Source: Ruegeria arenilitoris
GTDB taxonomy: Bacteria > Pseudomonadota > Alphaproteobacteria > Rhodobacterales > Rhodobacteraceae
Assembly (NCBI RefSeq): GCF_013031355.1
Contig: NZ_WPZO01000001.1
Location: 620,001-684,000, forward strand
Length of the DNA stretch: 64,000 nucleotides
Direction: 5' to 3'
Shown: positions 33,447-43,078 of the stretch, in pieces
Layout: each line of letters opens with the position of its first letter
How positions within the stretch are numbered: position 1 is the stretch's first letter
The notes under the pieces: generated by a model
Told to the model about the DNA's origin: nothing
The model's input: the letters and a program-made list of their open reading frames with translations, nothing else
Database searches by the model: none
Translations under genes and position numbers: made by a program

Positions 33447-34145
33447 ATGTCCGACGAAGAAGACATCGTCCTGTCCGAACTCAATGACGAAGAGCTTGTC
33501 GAACAGATGTTCGACGATCTTTACGACGGTCTGAAAGAAGAGATCGAAGAAGGTGTGAACATCCTGCTGGAACGCGGATGGACCCCCTACGACATCCTGA
33601 CCAAAGCTCTGGTCGGTGGTATGACCGTTGTCGGCCATGACTTCCGCGACGGCATCCTGTTCGTCCCCGAGGTTCTGCTGGCCGCAAACGCGATGAAAGG
33701 CGGCATGTTTATTCTCAAGCCGCTGCTGGCCGAAACCGGCGCTCCGCGCGTTGGCAAGATGGTCATCGGCACCGTGAAAGGTGACATCCACGACATCGGC
33801 AAGAACCTGGTTGCCATGATGATGGAAGGCGCCGGTTTCGAAGTTGTCGATATCGGCATCAACAACCCGGTCGAAAACTACCTGGAAGCGCTGGAAACTG
33901 AACAGCCTGACATCCTGGGCATGTCGGCCCTGCTGACCACAACCATGCCCTACATGAAGGTCGTGATCGACACGATGGTCGAGCAAGGCCTGCGCGAAGA
34001 ATACATCGTTCTGGTTGGCGGCGCGCCGCTGAACGAAGAATTCGGCAAGGCGATCGGTGCAGACGGCTACTGCCGTGACGCAGCCGTGGCTGTGGAAATG
34101 GCCAAGGACTTCGTCTCGCGCAAGCACAACCAACTGGCCGGCTGA
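33447..34145 (+). CDS. Cobalamin-binding corrinoid protein (MtbC/MttC-type)
   Basis: Methyl-carrier protein of 232 residues: an N-terminal helical cap (acidic, MSDEEDIVLSELNDEELVEQ) and a Rossmann-like B12 domain with the signature G-D-I-H115-D-I-G-K-N (112-120), whose His binds cobalt, then GMSALLTTTMPYMK and the C-terminal VLVGGAPLNEEFGKAIGAD. Such proteins take methyl groups from MttB- or MtgB-type methyltransferases and hand them to tetrahydrofolate. The MttB homologue at 3776 is a possible partner. ATG 33447 is chosen; the open frame extends 60 codons upstream without family similarity. A terminator follows. Confidence 0.93.
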   Translation: MSDEEDIVLSELNDEELVEQMFDDLYDGLKEEIEEGVNILLERGWTPYDILTKALVGGMTVVGHDFRDGILFVPEVLLAANAMKGGMFILKPLLAETGAPRVGKMVIGTVKGDIHDIGKNLVAMMMEGAGFEVVDIGINNPVENYLEALETEQPDILGMSALLTTTMPYMKVVIDTMVEQGLREEYIVLVGGAPLNEEFGKAIGADGYCRDAAVAVEMAKDFVSRKHNQLAG

Positions 34146-34166
34146 TCGGACGCAGTAGATTGTTCA

Positions 34167-34197
34167 GGGGCCGTCCGGTTTTCGGGCGGCCCTTTTT
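34167..34197 (+). terminator. Rho-independent terminator after the corrinoid gene
   Basis: GGGGCCGTCCG / CGGGCGGCCC stem (one G-T pair) with a short T-rich loop and a TTTTT tail. It separates the corrinoid gene from the DUF1638 gene, so expression of the latter needs read-through or its own promoter. Confidence 0.82.
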
Positions 34198-34245
34198 GTT
34201 TCCGCAGGCCACACTATCTGTCGGATAGATTTCAAGGGGTACCCA

Positions 34246-34911
34246 ATGCAGCAGGACCAATTGCCAGACGATGCCAGCCTGACGACCAAGGGCTATGCCG
34301 CTGATACGCAGGGGCAAATTCTGCTGTTGGCCTGCGGCGCGCTTGCGCGTGAGATTCTGGACCTTAAGAACCGCAACGGTTGGGATCACATGGCGCTGAC
34401 CTGCCTGCCGGCGATTTTGCATGTCCATCCGGAAAAGATCACTCAGGCGGTTCAGGAGGCTGTGGCCAAGCATCGCGACAAGTACGATCAGATCTTTGTC
34501 GTCTACGCCGATTGCGGCACCGGAGGCTTGCTGGAAAAAGCGTGTGCCGAAATGGGTGTCGAGATGGTCAAGGGGCCCCACTGCTATTCCTTCTTCGAAG
34601 GGAATCAGGCGTTTGAAGCCCGAGGTGAGGATGAAACCACCGCCTTTTACCTGACTGACTTTCTGGCGCGGCAGTTCGATGCCTTTGTCTGGAAACCTCT
34701 GGGCCTCGACCGGCACCCCGAGCTGCGTGACATGTATTTCGGCAATTACACCAAACTGGTCTATCAGGCGCAGATCGACGATCCGGACCTGACCGCCCGC
34801 GCCCGTGAATACGCGGAGCGGATGGGTTTGGAGTTTGAGCGTCGTTTTACCGGTTATGGCGATCTGGAATCCACGCTGACGGATTGGGCAACCCGCAAAC
34901 CGGCGAAATGA
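34246..34911 (+). CDS. DUF1638 protein
   Basis: Protein of 221 residues of the DUF1638 family, with ILLLACGALAREIL at the start, LTCLPAILHVHPEKI, and the cysteine-bearing VVYADCGTGGLLEKAC and GPHCYSFFEGN blocks. The conserved Cys/His positions suggest metal or corrinoid chemistry. The family is commonly found beside corrinoid methyltransferase genes, as here, and some members are considered methyltransferase accessory proteins, but the function is not established. Confidence 0.88.
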   Translation: MQQDQLPDDASLTTKGYAADTQGQILLLACGALAREILDLKNRNGWDHMALTCLPAILHVHPEKITQAVQEAVAKHRDKYDQIFVVYADCGTGGLLEKACAEMGVEMVKGPHCYSFFEGNQAFEARGEDETTAFYLTDFLARQFDAFVWKPLGLDRHPELRDMYFGNYTKLVYQAQIDDPDLTARAREYAERMGLEFERRFTGYGDLESTLTDWATRKPAK

Positions 34912-34917
34912 TCCGCG

Positions 34918-35328
34918 TCAGGCGTTTTCCTGCGCGACGTCCCGGATGCGCTCGATCATCGCGCGCAGCCCGTTTGAGCGCTGTGCCGAGAGGTGATCAT
35001 TCAGGCCCAGACGCGCCAACTCGCCACCCGCGTCCACCGTGGGAACCTCGTTGACCGGCAGACCGTTATACAGAGAGCGCAGAACCGCGATCAGCCCACG
35101 CACGATCAGCGCGTCACTGTCTCCGTCAAAACGAAAGACACCGCCTTCGATGATCGGGTGCAGCCAAACCTGACTGGCGCAGCCGTGAACCTTGGTGGCC
35201 GGCACCTTGAGCGCGTCGTCCAGCGGCTCCATCGCCTTGCCCTGATCGATGACATGGCGATACCGGTCTTCCCAGTCCTCCAGAAATTCGAAATCCTCGA
35301 CAATTTCCTCAAAGGCAGGCGTGGCCAT
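34918..35328 (-). CDS. sufE: SufE cysteine-desulfuration activator
   Basis: Accepts persulfide sulfur from the cysteine desulfurase SufS for iron-sulfur cluster assembly. The 136-residue chain carries the sulfur-accepting Cys50 in TKVHGCASQVW. Convergent with the DUF1638 gene (six bases apart) and encoded apart from any suf operon, which is common in this group. Confidence 0.94.
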   Translation of the reverse strand: MATPAFEEIVEDFEFLEDWEDRYRHVIDQGKAMEPLDDALKVPATKVHGCASQVWLHPIIEGGVFRFDGDSDALIVRGLIAVLRSLYNGLPVNEVPTVDAGGELARLGLNDHLSAQRSNGLRAMIERIRDVAQENA

Positions 35329-35467
35329 TTTGCGGCAGTCCTTTTGTTGCGATCACACCTGTGAACTATGCCGCCGACCTGCGCCTGTCCACCCCCAAGC
35401 GTGGCTTTTCAAACAGAGGAATTTGCGATAACCCATTGCTGGAATTACTGCTCTGGACGACTGAACC

Positions 35468-35995
35468 ATGAAAAAATCGTTTACTGTTCTTCTGGTCGCC
35501 GCCCTGACCGTCTCTGCCTGCAGCGGCTGGAGAGACTCGGGGGCCAACCCGTCCAACTGGTTCGGATCAAGCACACCGGCTGATCCGGTTGAAACGTCTG
35601 CCTACGACGCCAACGCGCTGGTTCCGCAAAAGGGGGATGGCGGCGGGCTGTTTTCACGAGCCGAGCCCGAAGACACCAGCGTACCGATCGCCAGAATTGA
35701 CGAGTTGCGGGTCGACCCGACCCCGGGCGGCGCGATTGTCTATGTGGCGGGTACCGCAGCGCGGCAAGGGGCTTACAACGCTCGGCTTGTTCGCACGGAC
35801 AGCGAAGAGAACCAAAAGAACGGCGTGCTGGAATTCACATTCCGTGTGGATTACCCGGACAAGGCGACAAATCAGGGCACAGAGCGGTCGCGTATGGTGT
35901 CTGACGCCATCAATATCAGCCAAAAAGACCTGGCGAGCACCCGTTTGGTCCGGGTGGTCGGCCAGCAGAACGCTTTGGAATCCCGTCGCCGGTAA
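35468..35995 (+). CDS. Hypothetical lipoprotein
   Basis: Protein of 175 residues with a lipobox ALTVSAC and lipidated Cys18. After a short Ser/Pro/Ala-rich linker it has a compact domain (PGGAIVYVAGTAARQGAYNARLV, then GVLEFTFRVDYP) that reads like a small beta-sandwich. Likely anchored to a membrane facing the periplasm. I recognise no named family. Convergent with rnd, six bases apart. Confidence 0.75.
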   Translation: MKKSFTVLLVAALTVSACSGWRDSGANPSNWFGSSTPADPVETSAYDANALVPQKGDGGGLFSRAEPEDTSVPIARIDELRVDPTPGGAIVYVAGTAARQGAYNARLVRTDSEENQKNGVLEFTFRVDYPDKATNQGTERSRMVSDAINISQKDLASTRLVRVVGQQNALESRRR

Positions 35996-36001
35996 CCAGC
36001 G

Positions 36002-37159
36002 TTACAGGGACACGACCTCGACGTTCTGGCCCTTTGCGGCCAGGGCGATCTTGCCTTCGCAGAGCTTCAGGGCATCTTCGCCGAACACCTCGAACCGCCA
36101 GCCCGACATGGCGGGCAATTCCCGCTCACCCGCGGCGATCTGGTCCAGTTCGGAACTGGTGGCGATCAACTTGGCTGCCACGCCCGAGCTTTCGGTTTTT
36201 GATTTCAGCAGCACCCGCAGCAAATCCGCCAGCGCCGGATTCACCTTCAGTTTATCGCGGCTGTTGTCGACGCGCGGCAGTAGGTCTGAGGGGCAGTTCA
36301 CGCCCTTCTTCACGGCGGTCAGAATGCCATCGGCAATCGCACCCTTGCGCGCCTCGCGCAGCAGCAGGCGGGACCCGCCCAAATCGGACGGAGACTTGGG
36401 CTTGGTCGAGGCCAGTTCGATCAGCGCATCATCTTTGAAAACCCGGCTGCGCGGGACGTTGTTTTCCTGCGCATAGGCCTCGCGGAACTGTGCCAGTTCG
36501 CGCACTACGGCCAGGAATTTGGCCGAATTCGTCCGGGTCTTTACGCGCTTCCACGCATCTTCGGGGCGAATGTCATAGGTCGTCGGCTGGGTCAGAATCT
36601 GCAATTCTTCAGCGACCCAATGGCTGCGCTGCGACTTTTTCAGCTGGGCCGCTAGATGTTCGTAAATCTGGCGCAGATGGGTCACGTCGGCCAACGCATA
36701 GGTCTTTTGCGCCTCGGACAGTGGCCGTCTAGACCAGTCAGTAAAGCGAGAGGTCTTGTCCACCCCCTGCTTGCAGATCTTGCGCACCAGCGTTTCATAG
36801 CCCACCTGCTCGCCAAAACCACAGACCATCGCTGCGACCTGCGTGTCGAACAAGGGTTTGGGGAATACGCCTGCCTCAACCCAAAAAATCTCAAGGTCCT
36901 GCCGGGCTGCATGGAAGACCTTGACCACCGCCTCATTGCCGAACAGCTCATACAGCGGATCCAGCGACAGGCCATCGGCCAAAGGATCGACCAGAACCGC
37001 GCTGTCTTCGCCCTCGGACGGAACTGCCAGTTGCACAAGGCAGAGTTTCGAATAGTAGGTCCGTTCGCGCAGAAACTCGGTATCTACGGTGACATAGTCA
37101 TATTCCGCCGCGGCCTTGCAGAAATCGGCCAGCTCTTGCGTCGTTGTCAGGGTTTTCAT
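36002..37159 (-). CDS. rnd: Ribonuclease D
   Basis: 3' to 5' exonuclease trimming tRNA and other stable RNA ends. The 385-residue chain has the DEDDy exonuclease domain, with Asp26 and Glu28 in VDTEF and Asp in HAARQDLEIF and YALADVTHL, followed by the HRDC-type helical region (FLAVVRELAQFREAYAQ). The ATG at 37159 is used; the frame extends 30 codons upstream without similarity. Alphaproteobacteria often encode a second, shorter RNase D elsewhere. Confidence 0.93.
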   Translation of the reverse strand: MKTLTTTQELADFCKAAAEYDYVTVDTEFLRERTYYSKLCLVQLAVPSEGEDSAVLVDPLADGLSLDPLYELFGNEAVVKVFHAARQDLEIFWVEAGVFPKPLFDTQVAAMVCGFGEQVGYETLVRKICKQGVDKTSRFTDWSRRPLSEAQKTYALADVTHLRQIYEHLAAQLKKSQRSHWVAEELQILTQPTTYDIRPEDAWKRVKTRTNSAKFLAVVRELAQFREAYAQENNVPRSRVFKDDALIELASTKPKSPSDLGGSRLLLREARKGAIADGILTAVKKGVNCPSDLLPRVDNSRDKLKVNPALADLLRVLLKSKTESSGVAAKLIATSSELDQIAAGERELPAMSGWRFEVFGEDALKLCEGKIALAAKGQNVEVVSL

Positions 37160-37270
37160 GCGCCGTGCTGTTCTTGCTCTTGTTTTCTTCGGCTGATCAT
37201 CTTGTCCGTACCCAGCCGTAGTGCAGACCATAGGCCGATTATGACACATGTGTAAATCACCCTGAGACGT

Positions 37271-37867
37271 TCAGGGCAGCAACACCGGAGTCCGATCCTC
37301 ACTGGCGTAACGGCGCAACACTGCGGGGTAGAGTCTGTGCTCCCACACCAGCACCCGGGCGGCGAGGTCTTCGGGCGTGTCGCCGGGTTCGATGTTCACC
37401 CGCGCCTGCCCCAGGATCGGGCCATCATCCAGCGCAGCCGTGACCTCGTGAACTGAACAACCATGCTCTGCGTCCCCCGCCTCAATCGCGCGGGCGTGGG
37501 TGTTTAGGCCCTTGTACTTCGGTAGCAGCGAGGGGTGGATGTTCAGCATCCGCCCCTGAAAGCGTGAAACGAAATCGCCGGTCAGAACTCGCATAAACCC
37601 GGCAAGGCAAACGATATCGGGCTGCGCGTGTTCCAGCGGTTTCAGCAATTCGGCCTCAAACGCGGCGCGGTCGCCTTTGAACGGACGGTGATCCACCGAT
37701 GCAATCGGGATACCACGTTCGGCGGCCTTTTTCAGACCGCCGGCCTCGGCGTCATTCGACAGCACCAGACAGGGGCGCGCCGGGTGGTCTCCGACCATGC
37801 TGTCGACCAAAGACACCATGTTGGACCCACCCCCGGAAATCAGGATGGCGACGCGCTTGTGGCTCAC
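37271..37867 (-). CDS. purN: Phosphoribosylglycinamide formyltransferase
   Basis: Third step of purine synthesis, adding a formyl group from 10-formyl-tetrahydrofolate to GAR. The 198-residue chain has [12 protein letters not shown], the catalytic stretch [20 protein letters not shown] (catalytic Asn and His) and [13 protein letters not shown] (catalytic Asp). Its start overlaps the purM stop by four bases, so the two are translationally coupled. Confidence 0.96.
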   Translation of the reverse strand: MSHKRVAILISGGGSNMVSLVDSMVGDHPARPCLVLSNDAEAGGLKKAAERGIPIASVDHRPFKGDRAAFEAELLKPLEHAQPDIVCLAGFMRVLTGDFVSRFQGRMLNIHPSLLPKYKGLNTHARAIEAGDAEHGCSVHEVTAALDDGPILGQARVNIEPGDTPEDLAARVLVWEHRLYPAVLRRYASEDRTPVLLP

Positions 37868-38910
37868 AGCAACTGGCCCGAATAGGCCATACCGGGCGTA
37901 TCGGTGACGGTCCCAAGACGCGAAACCGTCTCACCCGCCTCGGCCAACAGCGCGCTCAGCTCATCGGCCCGGTCCTCGGCGCAGACAACGATCATGCCGA
38001 TGCCGCAGTTGAAGGTTTTCAGCATCTCGGCCTCAACGATCCCACCGGTTTCCGCCATCCAGCGGAAGACGGGCGGCAGGTCCCAGGCGTTCAGGTCAAT
38101 CTCGGCGCCCAGTCCTTCGGGCAGCACGCGCGGCAGGTTCTCTGTCAGGCCGCCGCCGGTGATATGGGCCAGCGCATTCACGCCCCCTGCCCGGATCGCC
38201 TGCAGCGCAGGTTTGACGTACAGGCGCGTGGGGGTCAGCAGTGCCTCGCCCAGCGAACCTTCACCAAAGGGCGACGCGGCATCCCAGCCAAGACCCGACA
38301 TTTCAACCAGTTTGCGCACCAACGAATAGCCGTTGGAATGCACCCCGTTCGAGGACAGACCCAGCAGCACATCACCCTTTTGCACATCGGCGGGCAGATG
38401 CGCGCCCCGCTCCATTGCGCCGACCGAGAACCCGGCCAGATCGAAATCACCGTCTGGGTACATGCCCGGCATCTCTGCCGTCTCACCGCCGATCAAGGCG
38501 CAACCGGACTGTACGCAGCCCTCGGCAATACCTTCGATGATCCGCGCGGCAGTATCGGTGTCCAGCTTGCCGGTGGCGAAATAGTCCAGGAAGAACAGCG
38601 GCTCGGCTCCCTGACAGATCAGGTCGTTGACGCACATCGCCACCAGGTCGATGCCAACTCCATCCACCACGCCGGTATCAATCGCAATCCGCAGCTTGGT
38701 GCCCACACCATCGGTCGCGCCCACCAAAATCGGATCCTGATACCCGGCATCTTTCAGATCGAACAGAGCGCCAAACCCGCCCAGCCCGCTCATAACGCCC
38801 GAGCGGTTGGTCCGCTTGGCCGCAGGCTTGATCCGGTCGACCAGAGCGTTCCCCGCATCAATATCAACGCCCGCATCGGCATAAGTGATTCCGTTCTTGC
38901 CCGTCGTCAT
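37864..38910 (-). CDS. purM: Phosphoribosylformylglycinamidine cyclo-ligase
   Basis: Fifth step of purine synthesis, forming the imidazole ring with ATP. The 348-residue chain has the PurM markers [37 protein letters not shown] and [19 protein letters not shown] lies six bases before ATG 38910. First gene of the purM-purN pair. It is divergent from the tRNA gene at 39018 that borders the genomic island. Confidence 0.96.
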   Translation of the reverse strand: MTTGKNGITYADAGVDIDAGNALVDRIKPAAKRTNRSGVMSGLGGFGALFDLKDAGYQDPILVGATDGVGTKLRIAIDTGVVDGVGIDLVAMCVNDLICQGAEPLFFLDYFATGKLDTDTAARIIEGIAEGCVQSGCALIGGETAEMPGMYPDGDFDLAGFSVGAMERGAHLPADVQKGDVLLGLSSNGVHSNGYSLVRKLVEMSGLGWDAASPFGEGSLGEALLTPTRLYVKPALQAIRAGGVNALAHITGGGLTENLPRVLPEGLGAEIDLNAWDLPPVFRWMAETGGIVEAEMLKTFNCGIGMIVVCAEDRADELSALLAEAGETVSRLGTVTDTPGMAYSGQLL

Positions 38911-39017
38911 GGCCAGCCCCTCATGAATGGTTCCCGCGCGGGTTATTCGATTGTGCGTCCTGTTGCAACGGTCAGGCTTGACGCGGGCGTTCACCGTGGT
39001 ACTCAAAGCGCTCAGGC

Positions 39018-39094
39018 GGGCCTGTAGCTCAATTGGTTAGAGCAGAGCGCTCATAACGCTTTGGTTGCGGGTTCAAGTCCTGCCGGGCCTACCA
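39018..39094 (+). tRNA. tRNA with CAT anticodon (probably Ile2; Met possible)
   Basis: A 77-base cloverleaf GGGCCTGTAGCTCA..., anticodon CAT in GCTCATAAC, TPsiC arm GGTTCAAGTCC and an encoded CCA. The variable region TTTGGTTGC resembles the lysidine-type tRNA-Ile2 of E. coli (ileX) more than an elongator tRNA-Met, but sequence alone leaves both open. Its 3' part is the left end of the direct repeat that borders the genomic island. Confidence 0.9.
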
Positions 39095-39097
39095 AAT
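39075..39097 (+). repeat. attL-like direct repeat in the tRNA 3' end
   Basis: AAGTCCTG...CCAAAT, 23 bases, covering the TPsiC 3' strand, acceptor 3' strand and CCA of the tRNA. Identical to 60993-61015 in the same orientation. The tRNA remains intact after integration. Confidence 0.85.
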
Positions 39098-39142
39098 TCC
39101 GCTTTTTTCCTTTAAAATTAATAGCCGGGCGTCCCACGAATT

Positions 39143-39856
39143 TCAGTAACTTGTTACCGAATCCGGTTCATGCCATTCCGGCAGTTTCTCAGGCGCGGGC
39201 ACGTCATACTTTTCCAACCACTCCCGGATGACCGTCCAATGACCCTGCGGCGTGGTAGTGAAGCGTATTGAATGCAGATCGGCGATCTTTGTCCCTAGCA
39301 CCCGCCACCATTGGATTTTGAGCTTGAGCCCGTGGCGCTTTGCGCAAGTACGAAGCGCCGACCGTCAGTTGTCGACCCGGCAGGTCTCAAGTTCCTTATG
39401 GAGATCAAACGGGATTCGGTTGGGCCATGTCACAGCCTTGATATGAGGCAGGCAGAGAGACTCAGCGAGCGATCTCTCGCCGTGTCACCCAGCTTTCGCA
39501 TGAGCTGTTAGTTGGAATTCGTCCGGGTCAAAGACTTCGTATTGCCAATACTGTCTGGACAGTCGCCACCACCTCGCCACTAGCAAACCGTCTACAAAAC
39601 CCCGAACATGGCATCTCTGGTGGCGCGAGTGGGTTGGGTGCGGAAACGTATCGCCTATCATCAGTTGATGGTCCATCTCGGTCCTCCTTGTTGTTAAGCC
39701 ACCGGCTTCCCCGTAGAGCCACCAACCCAGTATAACATAGACGCCGTCTAAACCCGGAAGATCCTCTCTATTGTTGAACTTCAATTGCCCGTTTTGAGCC
39801 CGATACTGCCATCGGAACTCGAGTAGTTCCCAAAGAGAACGCCATAATTGTGGCAA
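39143..39856 (-). pseudogene. Decayed gene with two in-frame TGA codons
   Basis: One reading frame of 238 codons from TTG 39856 to TGA 39143, interrupted only by TGA at 39485-39487 and 39365-39367. All three parts read like protein (for example IGDTFPHPTHSRHQ, LPHIKAVTWPNRIPFDLHKE and IREWLEKYDVPAPEKLPEW). Both stops could be TGG Trp codons changed by one G-to-A step. It has many Trp residues and I recognise no family. It is the first gene inside the island from the tRNA side. Confidence 0.55.
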
Positions 39857-39892
39857 TTCCTACTATTGCCTATTCCGACCTTCTCAAGAGTT

Positions 39893-40843
39893 TTAACTCA
39901 GGGAAAAAGCGCCTGGGAATACCCAAGATAGTATCAACAACCAGACAATCAGTGTCACCACGGCCAAAGCAGTCGTGGCCGATACCGTCTCGGCGGTAAT
40001 TTCTTCTGCTTGATGGTATTTCTCGGACAAGATGAATTCGTTCTTCGCCGTCGGAACCGCGGCCGATATCACTAGGGCGACCGTCATTAATGGATCGAAC
40101 CGAAAGATCAGAGCAATCGCAAATACGATCGACGGCAGCGCAATCAGCTTGACGAAGGTTGCGATCGCCACAACTGAACCGGTGCGCCTGATCGCCGACG
40201 GATCGATCACCATGCCGACAGCGAAGAGCGCGCAGGGTGCCAGCGCCCCGCCGAGAACATCCACGTATTCCACGACCATTTTTGGCAGACTGATTGGTAA
40301 TGCTGCCACTATAACACCCAAGATCGCCGCCATAATCATCGGGTTCAGAATGGCATTCCGTAGTGGTCCGAGTAGGGAAACAGATTGCCCCTCGCCCCGC
40401 GTGACCGTCTCGAGCACCAGGACCTGGACCACAACAACAATGATGGACACCACAATCGCCAGCGTCGCCAGAACAGCTGCATCTTTACCAAACAACGCAT
40501 GCAACAATGGCAGCCCGATAATCCCGGTGTTCGAGACCACTGAAACCATGGCGAACATCGTCGCCATCCCCAAGTCCATGCCCCTCCAAAACCGTGCAGC
40601 CAGAAACAAAAGTAGCGCCAAAACCGAAGTCACGCCGCCGTAGACCAGTATAAAGGACCAATTCAGTAGAGCACTGATTTCCTGCTCGGCAATCACGCCG
40701 AAGACTAATGCCGGGATCGCAACCCAGAAGGCGAACTGCGTCAGGCTCCCGGCGACATTTCCCGGCAGCACATTGAATCGCGCGAAAAGGAAGCCAGTTA
40801 CAATAATTGCAAACACTGGGAAAATTAGCGCGATGATCTCCAT
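39893..40843 (-). CDS. AEC-family (auxin efflux carrier type) transporter
   Basis: Inner-membrane protein of 316 residues with about ten hydrophobic segments in the two-fold repeat of AEC permeases (IFPVFAIIVTGFLFARF at the start; LGVIVAALPISLPKMVVEYVDVLGGALAPCALFAVGM in the middle). Bacterial members export small organic acids such as malonate or malate; the substrate here is not readable. ATG 40843 is chosen for the family-type N-terminus; ATG or TTG codons 10-13 codons upstream are alternatives. Confidence 0.85.
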   Translation of the reverse strand: MEIIALIFPVFAIIVTGFLFARFNVLPGNVAGSLTQFAFWVAIPALVFGVIAEQEISALLNWSFILVYGGVTSVLALLLFLAARFWRGMDLGMATMFAMVSVVSNTGIIGLPLLHALFGKDAAVLATLAIVVSIIVVVVQVLVLETVTRGEGQSVSLLGPLRNAILNPMIMAAILGVIVAALPISLPKMVVEYVDVLGGALAPCALFAVGMVIDPSAIRRTGSVVAIATFVKLIALPSIVFAIALIFRFDPLMTVALVISAAVPTAKNEFILSEKYHQAEEITAETVSATTALAVVTLIVWLLILSWVFPGAFSLS

Positions 40844-40937
40844 GCGGCATACCCATGGCAAGAAAAAGACCATGATACACAATCGGCGACGTTCGCCAAG
40901 CCTTGAGTATGACTAGGTTAAATGGAGGGAGCCACCG

Positions 40938-41228
40938 ATGGCGTTGTCAGAAAAACTGGCTATGAGGTTGCACTCGTCTCAGGTTTTTGATTTCCCACGG
41001 CCAAACTTTCACTGAGCCTCCCCAACTGAACTGGTCTACCGTTACGTTCAAGAAGCGGAGGATCAAGAATGGCAAACCGGCGACACTACGACGGGAACAT
41101 TGCGAACTCTTGGGAGTTGATTTGACCAAGTGGAAGCCTGTCAGAAAGCTGCAACGATCAACTCAGTTATAATATCTGCTTTTTCCGCAGCTCGAACACT
41201 CCGCGAGGCTGAACCACCATGTGCTTGA
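40938..41228 (+). pseudogene. Possible decayed small gene with two in-frame TGA codons
   Basis: Frame of 97 codons starting at ATG 40938 with GGAGGGA about 10 bases upstream, interrupted by TGA at 41013 and 41118. The segments read VYRYVQEAEDQEWQTGD and FDQVEACQKAATINSVII. As at 39143, the stops could be former TGG codons. The family is unknown and the coding signal is modest, so this may be chance. Confidence 0.3.
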
Positions 41229-41346
41229 TAGAGGTCGTCAAATGTCCGCAAAGAGCCCAAACTTCATGCTCTCTGTATTGCGGAGAATGTCCGCATGCGG
41301 TGATCTTGGATTGAAGACAAAGGAGTATTAACCTACTTCGGTTGAT

Positions 41347-41757
41347 ATGAGACCAAAACCATTACTGCCGGGTCAACCAATGCAAAATCACCTTGAAAAT
41401 CTCGCTCAATACTGCGCCAAACTTTGTGTGATTGAATGCTGCGGATTGGACGCTTGTGATTTCTCTCCGATACACATTGCCTCCTATTGTCTAAGCCGCG
41501 AGCCACGCTACCCATTACGCGTCGCGAACGAGATTATTGAACAAGCCAAGTCGTTGAAGGCCAATTACGGATCAAAAGGCGCGAGCGCGCACGGCGTTAA
41601 AATTAACGAAATCAATGAACGGCTGTCAGATCAACGAGTCGACAAATTGGCAGAAACACTCGAGCAACAGACAACTTTAGCTATCGCTATTCTCGACACT
41701 GAGAAGACGGATGACCGCCATCCAGTATTAGTTTGGGATAGGCAGCCGAATTCCTAG
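41347..41757 (+). CDS. Hypothetical protein with ECCGLDACDFSP motif
   Basis: Protein of 136 residues (or 125 from ATG 41380). The segment CAKLCVIECCGLDACDFSPIHIASY resembles small uncharacterised proteins with an ECCG-x-DA core, which I tentatively associate with DUF6331. It has no signal peptide or membrane segment and is rich in Glu, Asn and Lys in the middle. The ribosome site is poor for either start. Stand-alone gene in the island. Confidence 0.55.
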   Translation: MRPKPLLPGQPMQNHLENLAQYCAKLCVIECCGLDACDFSPIHIASYCLSREPRYPLRVANEIIEQAKSLKANYGSKGASAHGVKINEINERLSDQRVDKLAETLEQQTTLAIAILDTEKTDDRHPVLVWDRQPNS

Positions 41758-42088
41758 TTGTTTCATTGAACCACCGAACAAAGCAGCCACTCACCGTCGG
41801 GTAACAAATGGCAACAAAGTCCGCGATATGTGAGTTTGAATAATCCCAAAGATGGCGCTTGCAGCGAATGTCCGCAAAGCGGGCTGCTGGCGCAGCATCG
41901 AGAGTGCAGGGCGAAGGTCGGCTATGGGCCGCGCCTGAAGATCTTTATCTCGGCGAACTTGCCAATGCAGCACTGACTCAGAGGTCTGCTGTGAGCCCAA
42001 ACCCACAGGATGCTGCATGCTGCTCGAATGACAGTGAGGCGCAGTTAGCGGACTTTGCAAAGTCAAGAGGACGGCCCTAAACAGTTGG
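41758..42088. other. Intergenic stretch with a dispersed phrase
   Basis: No gene supported. It contains GAATGTCCGC at 41866-41875 followed by a GC-rich stretch ending in TTTGCAAAGTC near 42055. The same phrase recurs in other intergenic parts of the island (41241, 41285, 51244, and with one change at 56547). The 138-codon minus frame across it looks non-coding. Confidence 0.45.
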
Positions 42089-42985
42089 TCAAAGCGCTGC
42101 CTTGTCGAAAATGCGAACGACCCAATCGAGGAAAACCCGGACGCGCGGGGATAGTTGTCGATTTTGTGGGTAAAATGCAGCCAGCGGAGTGGGCGATGGT
42201 GGCGCATCTGATAAAACTTCTACAAGGCGTCCCGCTCTCAAGTCTTCCAGAAAACGATATTTCGGAGCTTGTCCAATCCCGAACCCTTCTCGGATCAACT
42301 CATGCACTGTGTCGGCGTCATTTGCTGTAACCAGCGCTGGCAACGTAACTTCCTTAAGCTTGTCACCGATCTTGAACTCCAGCGGCAATACGGCGCCAGT
42401 GCGTGAAGACAGGAAGCCGACCATCTGATGACCTTTCAAGTCGTCAACCGACTTTGGAATGCCAAATTTGGCTAAGTACTCTGGACTCGCACAGGTGATT
42501 TCGGGGAGATCGGTCAGGTGCCGCGTGATCATGCCACTGTCATCAGGAATGCCTGCGCGGATGACGCAGTCAACGCCTTCGCGCACCAGGTCCACCAGGC
42601 GCTCTGTCTGGCCGAATTGGAGGGTGATCTTGGGATACGTCGCGAAAAAATCAGCCAGATGCGGCAGCAGGAATACCCGCGTCAGCGTGCCGGGGGCATC
42701 AAGGCGCAGCAGACCTGAGGGCTCGTGCCCGCGCAGTGCTCCTTCAGCTTCCTCCAGATCAGCCAAAATGGACGCGCATCGTTGGTAATAGGCTTGCCCA
42801 TCCGGTGTTGGTGCAACATGGCGTGTCGTTCGATCCAGCAGCCGACTACCAAGGTCACGCTCTAGTCTCTGGACGGCTTCACTTGCGGTAGACCGCGGGA
42901 TATTCAGATCCGCCGCGGCCTTTGTGAAGCTCTCGCGTTCGAGCACCCGAACAAACAGGCGCATGGTTTCAAGTCTATCGATCAT
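42089..42985 (-). CDS. LysR-family regulator
   Basis: Transcription factor of 298 residues: N-terminal winged helix (FVRVLERESFTKAAADLNIPRSTASEAVQRLERDLGSRLL) and a periplasmic-binding-like effector domain. The start MIDRLETMRLF is typical of the subgroup that often controls a divergent dehydrogenase. It is divergent from the SDR gene at 43079 with an inverted repeat between them (43000-43017), so it very probably regulates that gene and itself. Inducer unknown. Confidence 0.92.
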   Translation of the reverse strand: MIDRLETMRLFVRVLERESFTKAAADLNIPRSTASEAVQRLERDLGSRLLDRTTRHVAPTPDGQAYYQRCASILADLEEAEGALRGHEPSGLLRLDAPGTLTRVFLLPHLADFFATYPKITLQFGQTERLVDLVREGVDCVIRAGIPDDSGMITRHLTDLPEITCASPEYLAKFGIPKSVDDLKGHQMVGFLSSRTGAVLPLEFKIGDKLKEVTLPALVTANDADTVHELIREGFGIGQAPKYRFLEDLRAGRLVEVLSDAPPSPTPLAAFYPQNRQLSPRVRVFLDWVVRIFDKAAL

Positions 42986-42999
42986 TGTTCGCTTTTATC

Positions 43000-43017
43000 G
43001 AATTGTCATTCCAATTC
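43000..43017. promoter_or_regulatory. Candidate LysR operator
   Basis: GAATTG-TCATTC-CAATTC: perfect 6-bp inverted repeat with a 6-base spacer, containing the T-N11-A pattern of LysR sites, in the 93-base gap between the divergent LysR and SDR genes. Confidence 0.6.
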
Positions 43018-43078
43018 AAGACAGATTATCTGGCCTTTTTCCTTATCTATCTTCGCAGCAATCAGACAGGAGATTGAC

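Noticed and set aside
39143-41228. Recoded TGA = Trp genetic code in the island
   Set aside because: TGG is also used in the same frames and TGA ends many normal island genes; nonsense mutation is simpler.
41791-42207. 138-codon minus-strand frame near the LysR gene
   Set aside because: Overlaps the end of the LysR gene and the dispersed phrase; no protein-like composition or ribosome site.
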